Origin: Bog-473 sp963763575
GTDB lineage: Bacteria; Actinomycetota; Acidimicrobiia; Acidimicrobiales; RAAP-2
NCBI GenBank assembly: GCA_963763575.1
Contig: CAVXPD010000004.1
Span: forward strand, 930,001 to 994,000
Direction: 5' to 3'
DNA length: 64,000 bases
A program made the translations under genes and the position numbers. Of the stretch, positions 25,977 to 33,213 are shown piece after piece. The first letter of the stretch is position 1, and each line of letters starts with the position of its first letter. Below the pieces are notes generated by a model. The model made no database searches. It was not told the DNA's origin and worked only from the letters and a program-made list of their open reading frames with translations.

Positions 25977-27206
25977 GTGAGCGCGACCGAAGTCATGAAG
26001 GGCGTCCGTGTCCTCGAGGTGGCGGAGCAGACCTTCGTGCCGGCGGCCACCGCGCTGCTGGCCGACTGGGGCGCCGAGATCATCAAGATCGAGCCGGCCG
26101 AGCGGGGCGACGCCATGCGGGGTCTGGCCTCGACGGGCGTGATGCCGATGACCGGCGACGTCCATCCGCTCATGGAGCACTCGAACCGCGGCAAGCGCAG
26201 CCTGGCGCTGGACCTCGGCACTCCCGAAGGCGTCGACCTCCTCTACAAGCTGGCCGAGAGCTGCGACGTCTTCCTCACCAACAAGCTGCCTCGGGTCCGC
26301 AAGAAGCTCAACATAGAGGTGGGCGACCTCCGTGCCGCCAACCCGAACATCATCTACGTCGCCGGCACAGGCCAGGGCGAGCGTGGTCCCGACGCCGACA
26401 AGGGCTCGTACGACTCGCTCTCCTTCTGGTACCGGCCCGGGGTGGCGTTGGGCGTGAAGCCGGCGGACATGGAGGGGTTCATGCCTGCTCCGCCGGGGCC
26501 GGGCTTCGGCGACTCCATCGGCGCCATGACCATCGCGGGCGGGATCATGGGCGCTTTGTTCCACCGCGAGCGCACCGGCGAGGCCACCACGGTCGACGTG
26601 TCACTCCTCAGCTCGGGCATGTGGGCGATGGGGCAGGCCTACGCGGTCTCGCTGCTGCTGAACCAGCCGTGGCAGGGGCCTCCCTCCAACTCACCGCGCC
26701 TCAACCCATTGGTGCGCAACTTCAAGACGAAGGACGAGCGCCAGCTCTCCCTCTGCTGCCTCCAGGCCAGCCGGTACTGGGCCGAGCTCTGCTCCCTCGT
26801 TGGCCGTCCTGAAGCCGGCACCGACCCCCGCTTCGAAGGCCACGACGCCCTGATGGAGCACACGTTGGACGCGCAGGCGTTGATGGAGGCTGCGTTCGCC
26901 GAGCGCACCCTGGGCGAGTGGCGTGAGCGGCTCGCAGACTTCACGGGACAGTGGTGCGTCGTCCAGGACACCCTCGAGGCGGCGACGGTCGACCCGCAGG
27001 TCGCGGCCAACGGCTACATCCAGGACTGCGCGACCGCGAGCGGCGCGCCGTTCAAGCTCGTGGCTGCGCCCATCCAGTTCGGCGGCGAACCGGCACCGGC
27101 AGGCCGGTCGCCCGAATTCAACGAGCACGGCGACGCCATCCTCGAAGAACTTGGGATCGACTGGGATACCATCATCGACCTCAAGGTCCGCTCGATCGTC
27201 GGTTAG
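25977..27206 (+). CDS. CaiB/BaiF family CoA transferase
   Basis: This 409-aa class III CoA transferase starts MKGVRVLEVAEQTFVPAATALLADWGAEIIKIE a few residues after GTG 25977 and has SNRGKRSLALDL. The conserved catalytic aspartate region is YDSLSFWYRPG or GDSIGAMTIAGGI (the aspartate is in the family's G-D-x motif). The C-terminus has the expected GEPAPAGRSPEFNEHGDAILEELG. It would activate a free acid by moving CoA from a donor acyl-CoA without ATP. It heads an operon with SDR, thioesterase, flavoprotein, DUF35 and thiolase genes, under operator site E. Confidence 0.92.
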   Translation: MSATEVMKGVRVLEVAEQTFVPAATALLADWGAEIIKIEPAERGDAMRGLASTGVMPMTGDVHPLMEHSNRGKRSLALDLGTPEGVDLLYKLAESCDVFLTNKLPRVRKKLNIEVGDLRAANPNIIYVAGTGQGERGPDADKGSYDSLSFWYRPGVALGVKPADMEGFMPAPPGPGFGDSIGAMTIAGGIMGALFHRERTGEATTVDVSLLSSGMWAMGQAYAVSLLLNQPWQGPPSNSPRLNPLVRNFKTKDERQLSLCCLQASRYWAELCSLVGRPEAGTDPRFEGHDALMEHTLDAQALMEAAFAERTLGEWRERLADFTGQWCVVQDTLEAATVDPQVAANGYIQDCATASGAPFKLVAAPIQFGGEPAPAGRSPEFNEHGDAILEELGIDWDTIIDLKVRSIVG

Positions 27207-27243
27207 TCAGGGCCAATCAGGGTCCGTCAGGAGGACACCACAC

Positions 27244-28071
27244 ATGTCACTGTTCGATGCATTCCGTTACGACGGCAAGCGGGTCCTGGTGGTCGGCGGG
27301 GCCACCGGCATGGGCGCCGCGGCGGCCGAGCTGGCCCTCGACGCCGGCGCCGAGGTCGTGGTGATGGACTACGCCGACGTGAAACTGGCCGGGGCGAAGG
27401 CCATTCAGATGAGCCTCGCCGACAAGGCCTCGATCGACGCCGCGGTCGACGAGTGCGGCGGCCCGGTCCACGCACTGATGGCGTGCGCGGGCGTGGCCGA
27501 CGGGACGCCCAACATCGAGAAGATCAACTTCGCCGGGCACCGGCACCTGATCGATCGGATGCTGGCGGGCGGGATGCTGCCGAAGGGCTCGGCCATCGGG
27601 TTCATCTCTTCGGCGGCCGGCCTGGGCTGGGAGGCCAGCTGGGAGCAGGTGAAGGAGTACCTCGACACCCCGGACTTCGACTCGGCGTCGGCCTGGGCGA
27701 TTGAGCACGGCTGGGCCGACTACTTCCACTCCAAGCAGGCGGTCTGCGGCTACGTGGCGCGCCAGGCCTACCCGCTGCTCAAGCAGGGCATCCGGATCAA
27801 CGCCATCTGCCCCGGACCGACGGACACGCCGCTGGCGCAGGCCAACGCGGAGATGTGGCTGGGTTTCGGGGCCGACTACCGCGAGGACACGGGCATCGAG
27901 GCGTCCACGCCCCTCGAGCAGGCCTACCCGCTCGTGTTCCTCTGCAGCGACGCCGCCGCGGCCATCTCGGGCCAGACCTTGGTCAGCGACGTCGGCTACA
28001 TCAGCTCGGGCATCACCGAGTCCTACCCGCCGGCCGCGGCAGCCGCGGGGTTCCTGCTCGGCCGGATGTAG
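27244..28071 (+). CDS. Short-chain dehydrogenase/reductase
   Basis: This 275-aa SDR starts at ATG 27244 after GGAGG. The NAD(P) motif is VVGGATGMGAAAAELA and the catalytic Ser is in IGFISSAAGLGW. Tyr and Lys are in DYFHSKQAVCG (YxxxK). An insert between Ser and Tyr (QVKEYLDTPDFDSASAW) resembles the 3alpha/20beta-hydroxysteroid dehydrogenase group. It probably oxidises a hydroxyl on a ring or side chain. It lies 37 bp after the CoA transferase stop. Confidence 0.9.
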   Translation: MSLFDAFRYDGKRVLVVGGATGMGAAAAELALDAGAEVVVMDYADVKLAGAKAIQMSLADKASIDAAVDECGGPVHALMACAGVADGTPNIEKINFAGHRHLIDRMLAGGMLPKGSAIGFISSAAGLGWEASWEQVKEYLDTPDFDSASAWAIEHGWADYFHSKQAVCGYVARQAYPLLKQGIRINAICPGPTDTPLAQANAEMWLGFGADYREDTGIEASTPLEQAYPLVFLCSDAAAAISGQTLVSDVGYISSGITESYPPAAAAAGFLLGRM

Positions 28072-28107
28072 GCGCCGGCGTGCACGCGCCGGAAACCCAG
28101 GAGAGGA

Positions 28108-28902
28108 ATGACGACGACGGCTGAGGACGAAGAGGCGCCGGCGCGACGCCACGTGCTCCAGGAGCTCGGTTGGGACGTCCTGCCCGCCGAGGACACGGAC
28201 GGCCGGATGACCGGATCGGCCGTCGTCTACCCCGAGATGCACACGCCGGGGACGGCGCACCTGCGCACGTCCATCCTGGCGGCGTGGGCGGACGTGGTCG
28301 CGGGCTATCTCGCCGTCCAGACCGTGGGGCCGCGTGTCCCCGTCACGCTCGAGCTCGACGTGCATCTGTACGCGCCCGCCCCGGAGGCCGGCCGTGTGCG
28401 CGGGGAGGGCAGGGTGATCAAGTCGGGTCGTTCCGTCTTCGTCGCCGGCGTCGACTTCCTGGGCGAGGACGGTGAGCCGTTCGGGTTCGCCGCGGCGTCG
28501 TTCATGGCGGCGCCCGACGAGCGCCTCCGGATCCCGCCGCTCGGCATCCGCTCCCCTCTCGCCACCGGCCCGCGATTGGCCGTGCCGTTCGCCGAGCGCG
28601 TCGGCATCGAGCGTCGCGAGCCCGGCGTAGCGGTCCTCGCACACTCCGACGAGGTCCTGAACGCGTCGAACACGATCAACGGCGGCCTCATCGCCCTGGC
28701 CGCAGAGGAGGCGGTGCTGTCGCTGTCTTCGCCCGGCGCCAGCCTGGCGTCCCTCGACCTGCGCTACCTGCAGCCGGTCCGCATCGGTCCCGCCGTCGCA
28801 TCGGCCGAGGTGCGTCACGGGCTCGGCCGCGTCGAGGTGCGGGACGAGGGGAACGAGAACCGCTTGTGCGTCGCCGCCACGACGCGCACCTTCGACGCGT
28901 AG
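28108..28902 (+). CDS. PaaI-like double-hotdog thioesterase
   Basis: This 264-aa protein has two hotdog modules. The first has PEMHTPGTAHLRTSILAAW and VPVTLELDVHLY, and the second has ASNTINGGLIALAAEEAVLSL and LRYLQPVRIGPAVAS. The pattern fits the PaaI/acyl-CoA thioesterase group. The NTINGG turn at the start of the second hotdog helix is the likely active-site region. It is part of the CoA transferase operon and may hydrolyse or bind an acyl-CoA intermediate. Confidence 0.8.
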   Translation: MTTTAEDEEAPARRHVLQELGWDVLPAEDTDGRMTGSAVVYPEMHTPGTAHLRTSILAAWADVVAGYLAVQTVGPRVPVTLELDVHLYAPAPEAGRVRGEGRVIKSGRSVFVAGVDFLGEDGEPFGFAAASFMAAPDERLRIPPLGIRSPLATGPRLAVPFAERVGIERREPGVAVLAHSDEVLNASNTINGGLIALAAEEAVLSLSSPGASLASLDLRYLQPVRIGPAVASAEVRHGLGRVEVRDEGNENRLCVAATTRTFDA

Positions 28903-28924
28903 GCCGAGGCGGGCACGGTTCTCG

Positions 28925-29383
28925 ATGAAGGGTCAGCGTCGGGGCGCCGCGCTCGCCATGAGCGACGCCGAACGGGACGACTTTCTGGCCGCCGAGCGCA
29001 CCTGCCGCGTGGCGAGCGTCGGCCGCGACGGCTCGCCGCACGTCACGCCCCTGTGGTTCGCGTGGGACGGTGCCGCGCTCTGGCTGACCTCCATCGTCCG
29101 GAGCCAGCGCTGGGCCGACCTGCAGCGGGACAACCGCGTGAGCGTGATCGTCGATGCGGGTGGCCCGTTCTCCGAGCTGCGCGGGGTCGAGCTACGGGGC
29201 GCCGCCGAGGTGGTCGGTGAGGTGCCGCGGACGGGCGAGCCGGTGCCCGCGCTCGAGGAGCCCGAGCGGCTGTTCGCCGACAAGTACGCCGGCGGGCGGG
29301 TCCACCACGACGGGCGCCACGCCTGGCTCCGGGTCACCCCGGCCAAGATCGTGAGCTGGGACTTCCGCAAGATGGGCGGCTGA
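28925..29383 (+). CDS. Pyridoxamine 5'-phosphate oxidase-fold (F420/FMN) family protein
   Basis: This 152-aa split-barrel protein has AERTCRVASVGRDGSPHVTPLWFAWDGAALWLTS, then RSQRWADLQRDNRVSVIVDAG. That is the classic PPOX fold cofactor-binding strand pair. A second ATG at 28958 (MSDAERDD) is an equally good start because neither has a strong ribosome site. Actinobacterial members often bind F420 and reduce enone-like substrates. A role here would be a reductase or a flavin-binding helper. The exact role is unknown. Confidence 0.8.
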   Translation: MKGQRRGAALAMSDAERDDFLAAERTCRVASVGRDGSPHVTPLWFAWDGAALWLTSIVRSQRWADLQRDNRVSVIVDAGGPFSELRGVELRGAAEVVGEVPRTGEPVPALEEPERLFADKYAGGRVHHDGRHAWLRVTPAKIVSWDFRKMGG

Positions 29384-29413
29384 GGACCTTCTGCTACTCT
29401 GACGCTTCGAAAC

Positions 29414-29430
29414 CGAGATGAGCATTCTCG
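29414..29430. promoter_or_regulatory. Possible operator upstream of the DUF35/thiolase pair
   Basis: The short inverted repeat CGAGA-n7-TCTCG lies just before the DUF35 start, in a slightly AT-richer gap of 63 bp. It does not match the GACGTC-core operator. It may be a promoter-proximal site or chance. Confidence 0.25.
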
Positions 29431-29446
29431 TGATGGGAGAACGCCC

Positions 29447-29878
29447 ATGGCACCTCAACGCAGTGTCGCAGAGGGACTCTTCGAGTGGCCGTCCGACGAG
29501 CCCCGGGTGCGCGCCTCGCGCTGCGACGAGTGCGCGTTCGTCACCTTTCCCGCCCAGGACGGCTGCCCGAGCTGCGGGAGTGACGCCGTCACCCCGACCC
29601 TGTTGTCGCGGGCGGGGACGCTGTGGACCTGGACGCGCCAGCGCTTCCAGCCGAAGAACCCGCCCTACGCCGGCCGCGAGCCGGCCGCCGAGTTCGTGCC
29701 GTTCGGTGTCGGCTTCATCGAGTTGCCCGAGGGCCGTATCGAGGCCCGGATAGCGGGAGACGTCGACCAGGACCTGCGCATCGGCATGCCGATGGAGTTG
29801 TCGGTCGTGCCGTTCACCACCGACGAGGACGGCACCGAGGTGCTCACGTACGCGTTCGCCCCGGTTCAGGAAGGTTGA
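29447..29878 (+). CDS. DUF35 Zn-ribbon/OB-fold acyl-CoA-associated protein
   Basis: This 143-aa DUF35 protein has zinc-ribbon cysteines at 26, 29, 40 and 43 (CDEC...CPSC). An OB fold follows with FVPFGVGFIELPEGRIEARI. It lies 5 bp before a thiolase gene. DUF35 proteins are obligate partners of thiolase-fold enzymes, either stabilising them or channelling the CoA ester. This free-standing copy contrasts with the fused copy at 6983. Confidence 0.9.
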   Translation: MAPQRSVAEGLFEWPSDEPRVRASRCDECAFVTFPAQDGCPSCGSDAVTPTLLSRAGTLWTWTRQRFQPKNPPYAGREPAAEFVPFGVGFIELPEGRIEARIAGDVDQDLRIGMPMELSVVPFTTDEDGTEVLTYAFAPVQEG

Positions 29879-29883
29879 GGCTC

Positions 29884-31029
29884 ATGGACGACGTCGCCAT
29901 CATCGGAGTGGGCCTCCACCCCTTCGGCCGGTTCCCCGGGATGTCCGCCATCGAGATGGCGGCGAAGGCCAGCCGCCTCGCGCTGGCGGACGCCGGCATC
30001 ACGTGGAAGGACGTGCAATTCGCGTTCGGCGGGAGCTACGAGGTGGACAACCCCGATGCGGTGGTCAATTTCCTGGGACCGACCGGGCTGCCCTTCACCG
30101 ACGTCTACAACGGCTGCGCCACCGCCGCCAGCGCGCTCACGCAGGCGGCCAACACGCTGCGCCTCGGCGATTTCGAGCTCGGCATGGCGATCGGCATGGA
30201 CAAGCATCTCCCGGGCGCGTTCGCCGCCGACCCCGTCGACTACGGCGTGCCGAGCTGGTACGGCGAGACCGGTCTGTTCCTCACCCCGAAGTTCTTCGCC
30301 ATGAAGATCCAGCGCTACATGCACGACTTCGGCATCACGCCCCCGACGTTGGCCAAGGTCGCGGCGAAGAACTACCGAAACGGCGCGCTGAACCCGAACG
30401 CCTTCCGCCGCCAGGCGCTCTCCGAAGAGCAGATCCTCTCCTCGCAGATGGTCAACGACCCGCTGACCCAGTACATGTTCTGCTCGCCCGACGAGGGCGC
30501 CGCGGCCGTGGTCCTGTGCCGGGCCGAGGTGGCGCACCGCTACACCTCGGCGCCGATCTACCTCCGGGCATCCGTGGTGCGCACCCGGCGCCTCGGCGCC
30601 TTCGAGGTGCACAGCCCCTGGCTCCCGCTCGAACGCGCCGACGCGCCGACGGTGGACGCGTCGCGGGCGGCGTACGAGATCGCCGGCCTCGGTCCCGAAG
30701 ACGTCGACGTCGTCCAGCTGCAGGACACCGACGCCGGCGCCGAGGTCATCCACATGGCCGAGAACGGCTTCTGCAAGGACGGTGAGCAAGAGGCCCTGCT
30801 GGCCGAGGGCGCCAGCGAGATCGGCGGGTCGCTCCCCGTCAACACGGACGGCGGCCTCATCGCCAACGGGGAGCCGATCGGCGCGTCGGGCCTGCGGCAG
30901 ATCCACGAGCTGGTGCTCCAGCTGCGCGGCGCCGCCGGTGAGCGCCAGGTCCCCGGGTCGCCGCGCGTCGGCTACAGCCAGCTGTACGGCGCGCCGGGCA
31001 CGGCCGGCGTCGCCATCGTGTCGACCTGA
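29884..31029 (+). CDS. Thiolase family protein (lipid-transfer/SCP2 thiolase-like)
   Basis: This 381-aa thiolase has the N-terminal VAIIGVGLHPFGRFPG and the nucleophilic cysteine Cys78 in VYNGCATAAS. The C-terminal loop NTDGGLIANGEPIGASGLRQ has Glu where many thiolases have the GHP histidine. This combination is typical of Ltp/SCPx-like enzymes paired with DUF35. It would cleave a 3-ketoacyl-CoA or perform a related Claisen or aldol reaction. It is the last gene of the operon begun at 25977. Confidence 0.9.
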   Translation: MDDVAIIGVGLHPFGRFPGMSAIEMAAKASRLALADAGITWKDVQFAFGGSYEVDNPDAVVNFLGPTGLPFTDVYNGCATAASALTQAANTLRLGDFELGMAIGMDKHLPGAFAADPVDYGVPSWYGETGLFLTPKFFAMKIQRYMHDFGITPPTLAKVAAKNYRNGALNPNAFRRQALSEEQILSSQMVNDPLTQYMFCSPDEGAAAVVLCRAEVAHRYTSAPIYLRASVVRTRRLGAFEVHSPWLPLERADAPTVDASRAAYEIAGLGPEDVDVVQLQDTDAGAEVIHMAENGFCKDGEQEALLAEGASEIGGSLPVNTDGGLIANGEPIGASGLRQIHELVLQLRGAAGERQVPGSPRVGYSQLYGAPGTAGVAIVST

Positions 31030-31042
31030 GCCGGCCCGCGGC

Positions 31043-32248
31043 TCAGGCGGCGAACGGGACCTTCATCGCGTCGGCCAGGTTGCCGCCCATCACCTTGGCC
31101 ACGTCGTCGTGGGGCAGGCCGTCGAGCTCCTTCACGTAGGTGAGCGGCTCGGACATCCCCTCGATGTGCGGGTAGTCGGACCCGAACACGACGCGGTCGG
31201 CCCCGATCAAATCGATCAGCCCGATGGGGTCGTCCTCGTGGAAGGGGTGGACCCAGATGTTGCGCTTGAGCACCATGAGCGGGTCCTCGTCGTAGAGGGA
31301 GGGCTCGCGCTCGTAGGAGTGCGTGAGGGCCTCGACGATCGGGCGCACCCAGGCGGACCCGTTCTCGACCGGCAGGACCCGCAGTGTGGGGAAGCGGGTG
31401 AGCAACCCGTGCCCGATGAGCGAGGCGACCGTGTCGAAGATCCCCCGGCTCTGCGTGTGGGCGATGTCCGAGAAGGCGGACTTCCCGCCGGCAAACGGGA
31501 GGAGCTCGCCGCCGTGAGTCCCGTTCCAGTCGTTGTAGTAGCGGGTGAGCCCGTCGTCGGACGCGTGCATGCCGACGGCGACGTCGAACTCGGCGACCCG
31601 GGCCCAGAACGGGTCGAACTCGGGCAGCGCGAACGATCGGCGGCCCTCATACCCGGGCACCGGGGCCGGGCGGATGAGGACGACCTTCGCACCGCGCTCG
31701 ACGACCCACTCGAGCTCCTTGATCGCCTCGTCGACGATGGGGAGCGTGATGATCGGCGCGGGGAAGATGCGTCCCTCGTAGTTGAACGTCCAGTGCTCGT
31801 GCATCCACTGGTTCAGCGCGTGCACGACAGCGTGGGTGGCCTTCGGGTCGTCGGCCAGGCGCTCCTCGAGCAGGCTGGCCAGCGTCGGCCACATGAGCGC
31901 CCGGTCGAGGCCGAGCTCGTCCATGATCTTCAGCCGCGGCTCGGGGGCGAAGAACCCCTCGGGCGAACGCATCGCCTTGCCGATCATCTCGCGGCGCGAC
32001 TTGCCCTCGGGGTTGCCCTCCTTGAAGTACTGCTCCTGTGCGCCGGGCCGGCCCACCACCTCGAAGGTCGGGTTCGGGATGTAGTCGGAGATGACGTTGC
32101 GGACGGCGATCTTCGTACGCCCGTTCACCTGCACGTACTTGATCAGCCCGTCGTACTCGGCAGGGAGGAATTTGGTGAAGGCGTCCGTCGTCTCGTACAT
32201 GTGGTTGTCCGCGTCGAAGACGGGAAAGTCGACTACGTCCTTGGTCAT
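31043..32248 (-). CDS. Amidohydrolase_2 family metal-dependent hydrolase
   Basis: This 401-aa paralog of the 4431-5636 protein starts MTKDVVDFPVFDADNHMYE at ATG 32248, after CGGAGGTGGCC. It shows the same blocks (IPNPTFEVVGRPGAQ, LASLLEERLADDP, FDPFW, VGMHASDDGL and VFGSDYPHIEGM with the C-terminal aspartate). Identity between the two looks high across the whole length, so duplication and divergence are likely. It is divergent from the hydrolase at 32417, and operator site F lies between them. Confidence 0.9.
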   Translation of the reverse strand: MTKDVVDFPVFDADNHMYETTDAFTKFLPAEYDGLIKYVQVNGRTKIAVRNVISDYIPNPTFEVVGRPGAQEQYFKEGNPEGKSRREMIGKAMRSPEGFFAPEPRLKIMDELGLDRALMWPTLASLLEERLADDPKATHAVVHALNQWMHEHWTFNYEGRIFPAPIITLPIVDEAIKELEWVVERGAKVVLIRPAPVPGYEGRRSFALPEFDPFWARVAEFDVAVGMHASDDGLTRYYNDWNGTHGGELLPFAGGKSAFSDIAHTQSRGIFDTVASLIGHGLLTRFPTLRVLPVENGSAWVRPIVEALTHSYEREPSLYDEDPLMVLKRNIWVHPFHEDDPIGLIDLIGADRVVFGSDYPHIEGMSEPLTYVKELDGLPHDDVAKVMGGNLADAMKVPFAA

Positions 32249-32304
32249 GGCCACCTCCGTGCGTCCGCGGTCACGCTGTGCGTGACTCAGCTGCTGCGCC
32301 TTTT

Positions 32305-32326
32305 CAACATCGACGTCAATATTATA
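32305..32326. promoter_or_regulatory. Pathway operator, site F (divergent amidohydrolase / alpha-beta hydrolase)
   Basis: The sequence AACATCGACGTCAATATTA is almost identical to site C. It sits between the amidohydrolase start (32248) and the alpha/beta hydrolase start (32417) and so can control both. Confidence 0.65.
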
Positions 32327-32416
32327 CCCTGGTGGCCCGGCGGGGCCAACCACGAGGCCAACGACGAGGCCGATCGAGCGTGCCGGCGACGCCCGGCCGG
32401 GAAGGAGGTGACGGCC

Positions 32417-33136
32417 ATGGCGACCTTCGTGCTGGTCCACGGCGGTGGGCACGGCGGCTGGTGCTACCAGCGGGTGGCCCGCATCCTCCGCGCCGAGGGC
32501 CACGAGGTGCACACCCCCACCCTGACCGGGCTCGGGGAACGGTCGCACCTGTTGGACGACCGGGTCGACCTCGACCGCCACGTCGCCGACGTTGCCGCCG
32601 TGCTGCGCTTCGAGGACCTGCGCGACGTCATCCTCGTCGGGCACAGCTACGGGGGCATGGTGATCACGGGTGTCGCCGACCGGGAGGCGGACCGCGTCGG
32701 TCGCCTCGTCTACCTGGACGCCGCGACGCCGGTCAACGGCCAGTCGCTCGTCGACGTGGCGGGGCCGGTGATCAACGCGGTGCGGCCGATGGGAGAGGTC
32801 GTCGACGGCATCGAGCTGGTGCTGCTGCCCGGTCCCGACGCCGGCCTGCTCTACGGGGTGACGGACCCGGCCGACCTGGCCTGGATGGCGGAGCGGCTGA
32901 CGCCCCACCCGTGGAAGTGCTTCGAACAGCCGCTCAGGCTCGGCGACGAGGGCTCGCTGTGGGCGATCCCCCGCTTCCACATCGTCTGCACCTCGACCCT
33001 GGCGACACGGGACCGCGAGCAGATGGCACGGGCCCGCGCCGAGGGCCGGCTCTGGGACATCGACACCGGGCACGACCTGATGATCACCGAGCCGGTGAAG
33101 ACGGCCGACGCGTTGCTCCAGGTCGCGGCCGCCTGA
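32417..33136 (+). CDS. Alpha/beta hydrolase (salicylate esterase/hydroxynitrile lyase-like)
   Basis: This 239-aa compact alpha/beta hydrolase starts at ATG 32417 after an ideal AAGGAGGTG ribosome site. It has TFVLVHGGGHGGWCYQRV (oxyanion HGGG), TLTGLGERSHLL, and the nucleophile elbow VGHSYGG with Ser77. An aspartate/histidine-rich C-terminus carries DTGHDLMI (His). The small size and the GERSHL motif place it with the plant-type esterase family. It is probably an esterase or lactonase in the regulated pathway. Confidence 0.88.
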   Translation: MATFVLVHGGGHGGWCYQRVARILRAEGHEVHTPTLTGLGERSHLLDDRVDLDRHVADVAAVLRFEDLRDVILVGHSYGGMVITGVADREADRVGRLVYLDAATPVNGQSLVDVAGPVINAVRPMGEVVDGIELVLLPGPDAGLLYGVTDPADLAWMAERLTPHPWKCFEQPLRLGDEGSLWAIPRFHIVCTSTLATRDREQMARARAEGRLWDIDTGHDLMITEPVKTADALLQVAAA

Positions 33137-33213
33137 CGCCCATGGCGGGAACGTTTGGGTGTAGGCCATGGGCGTCGCAAAAGGGAAGCGACACCACTAG
33201 GGGGTGGACTCGC

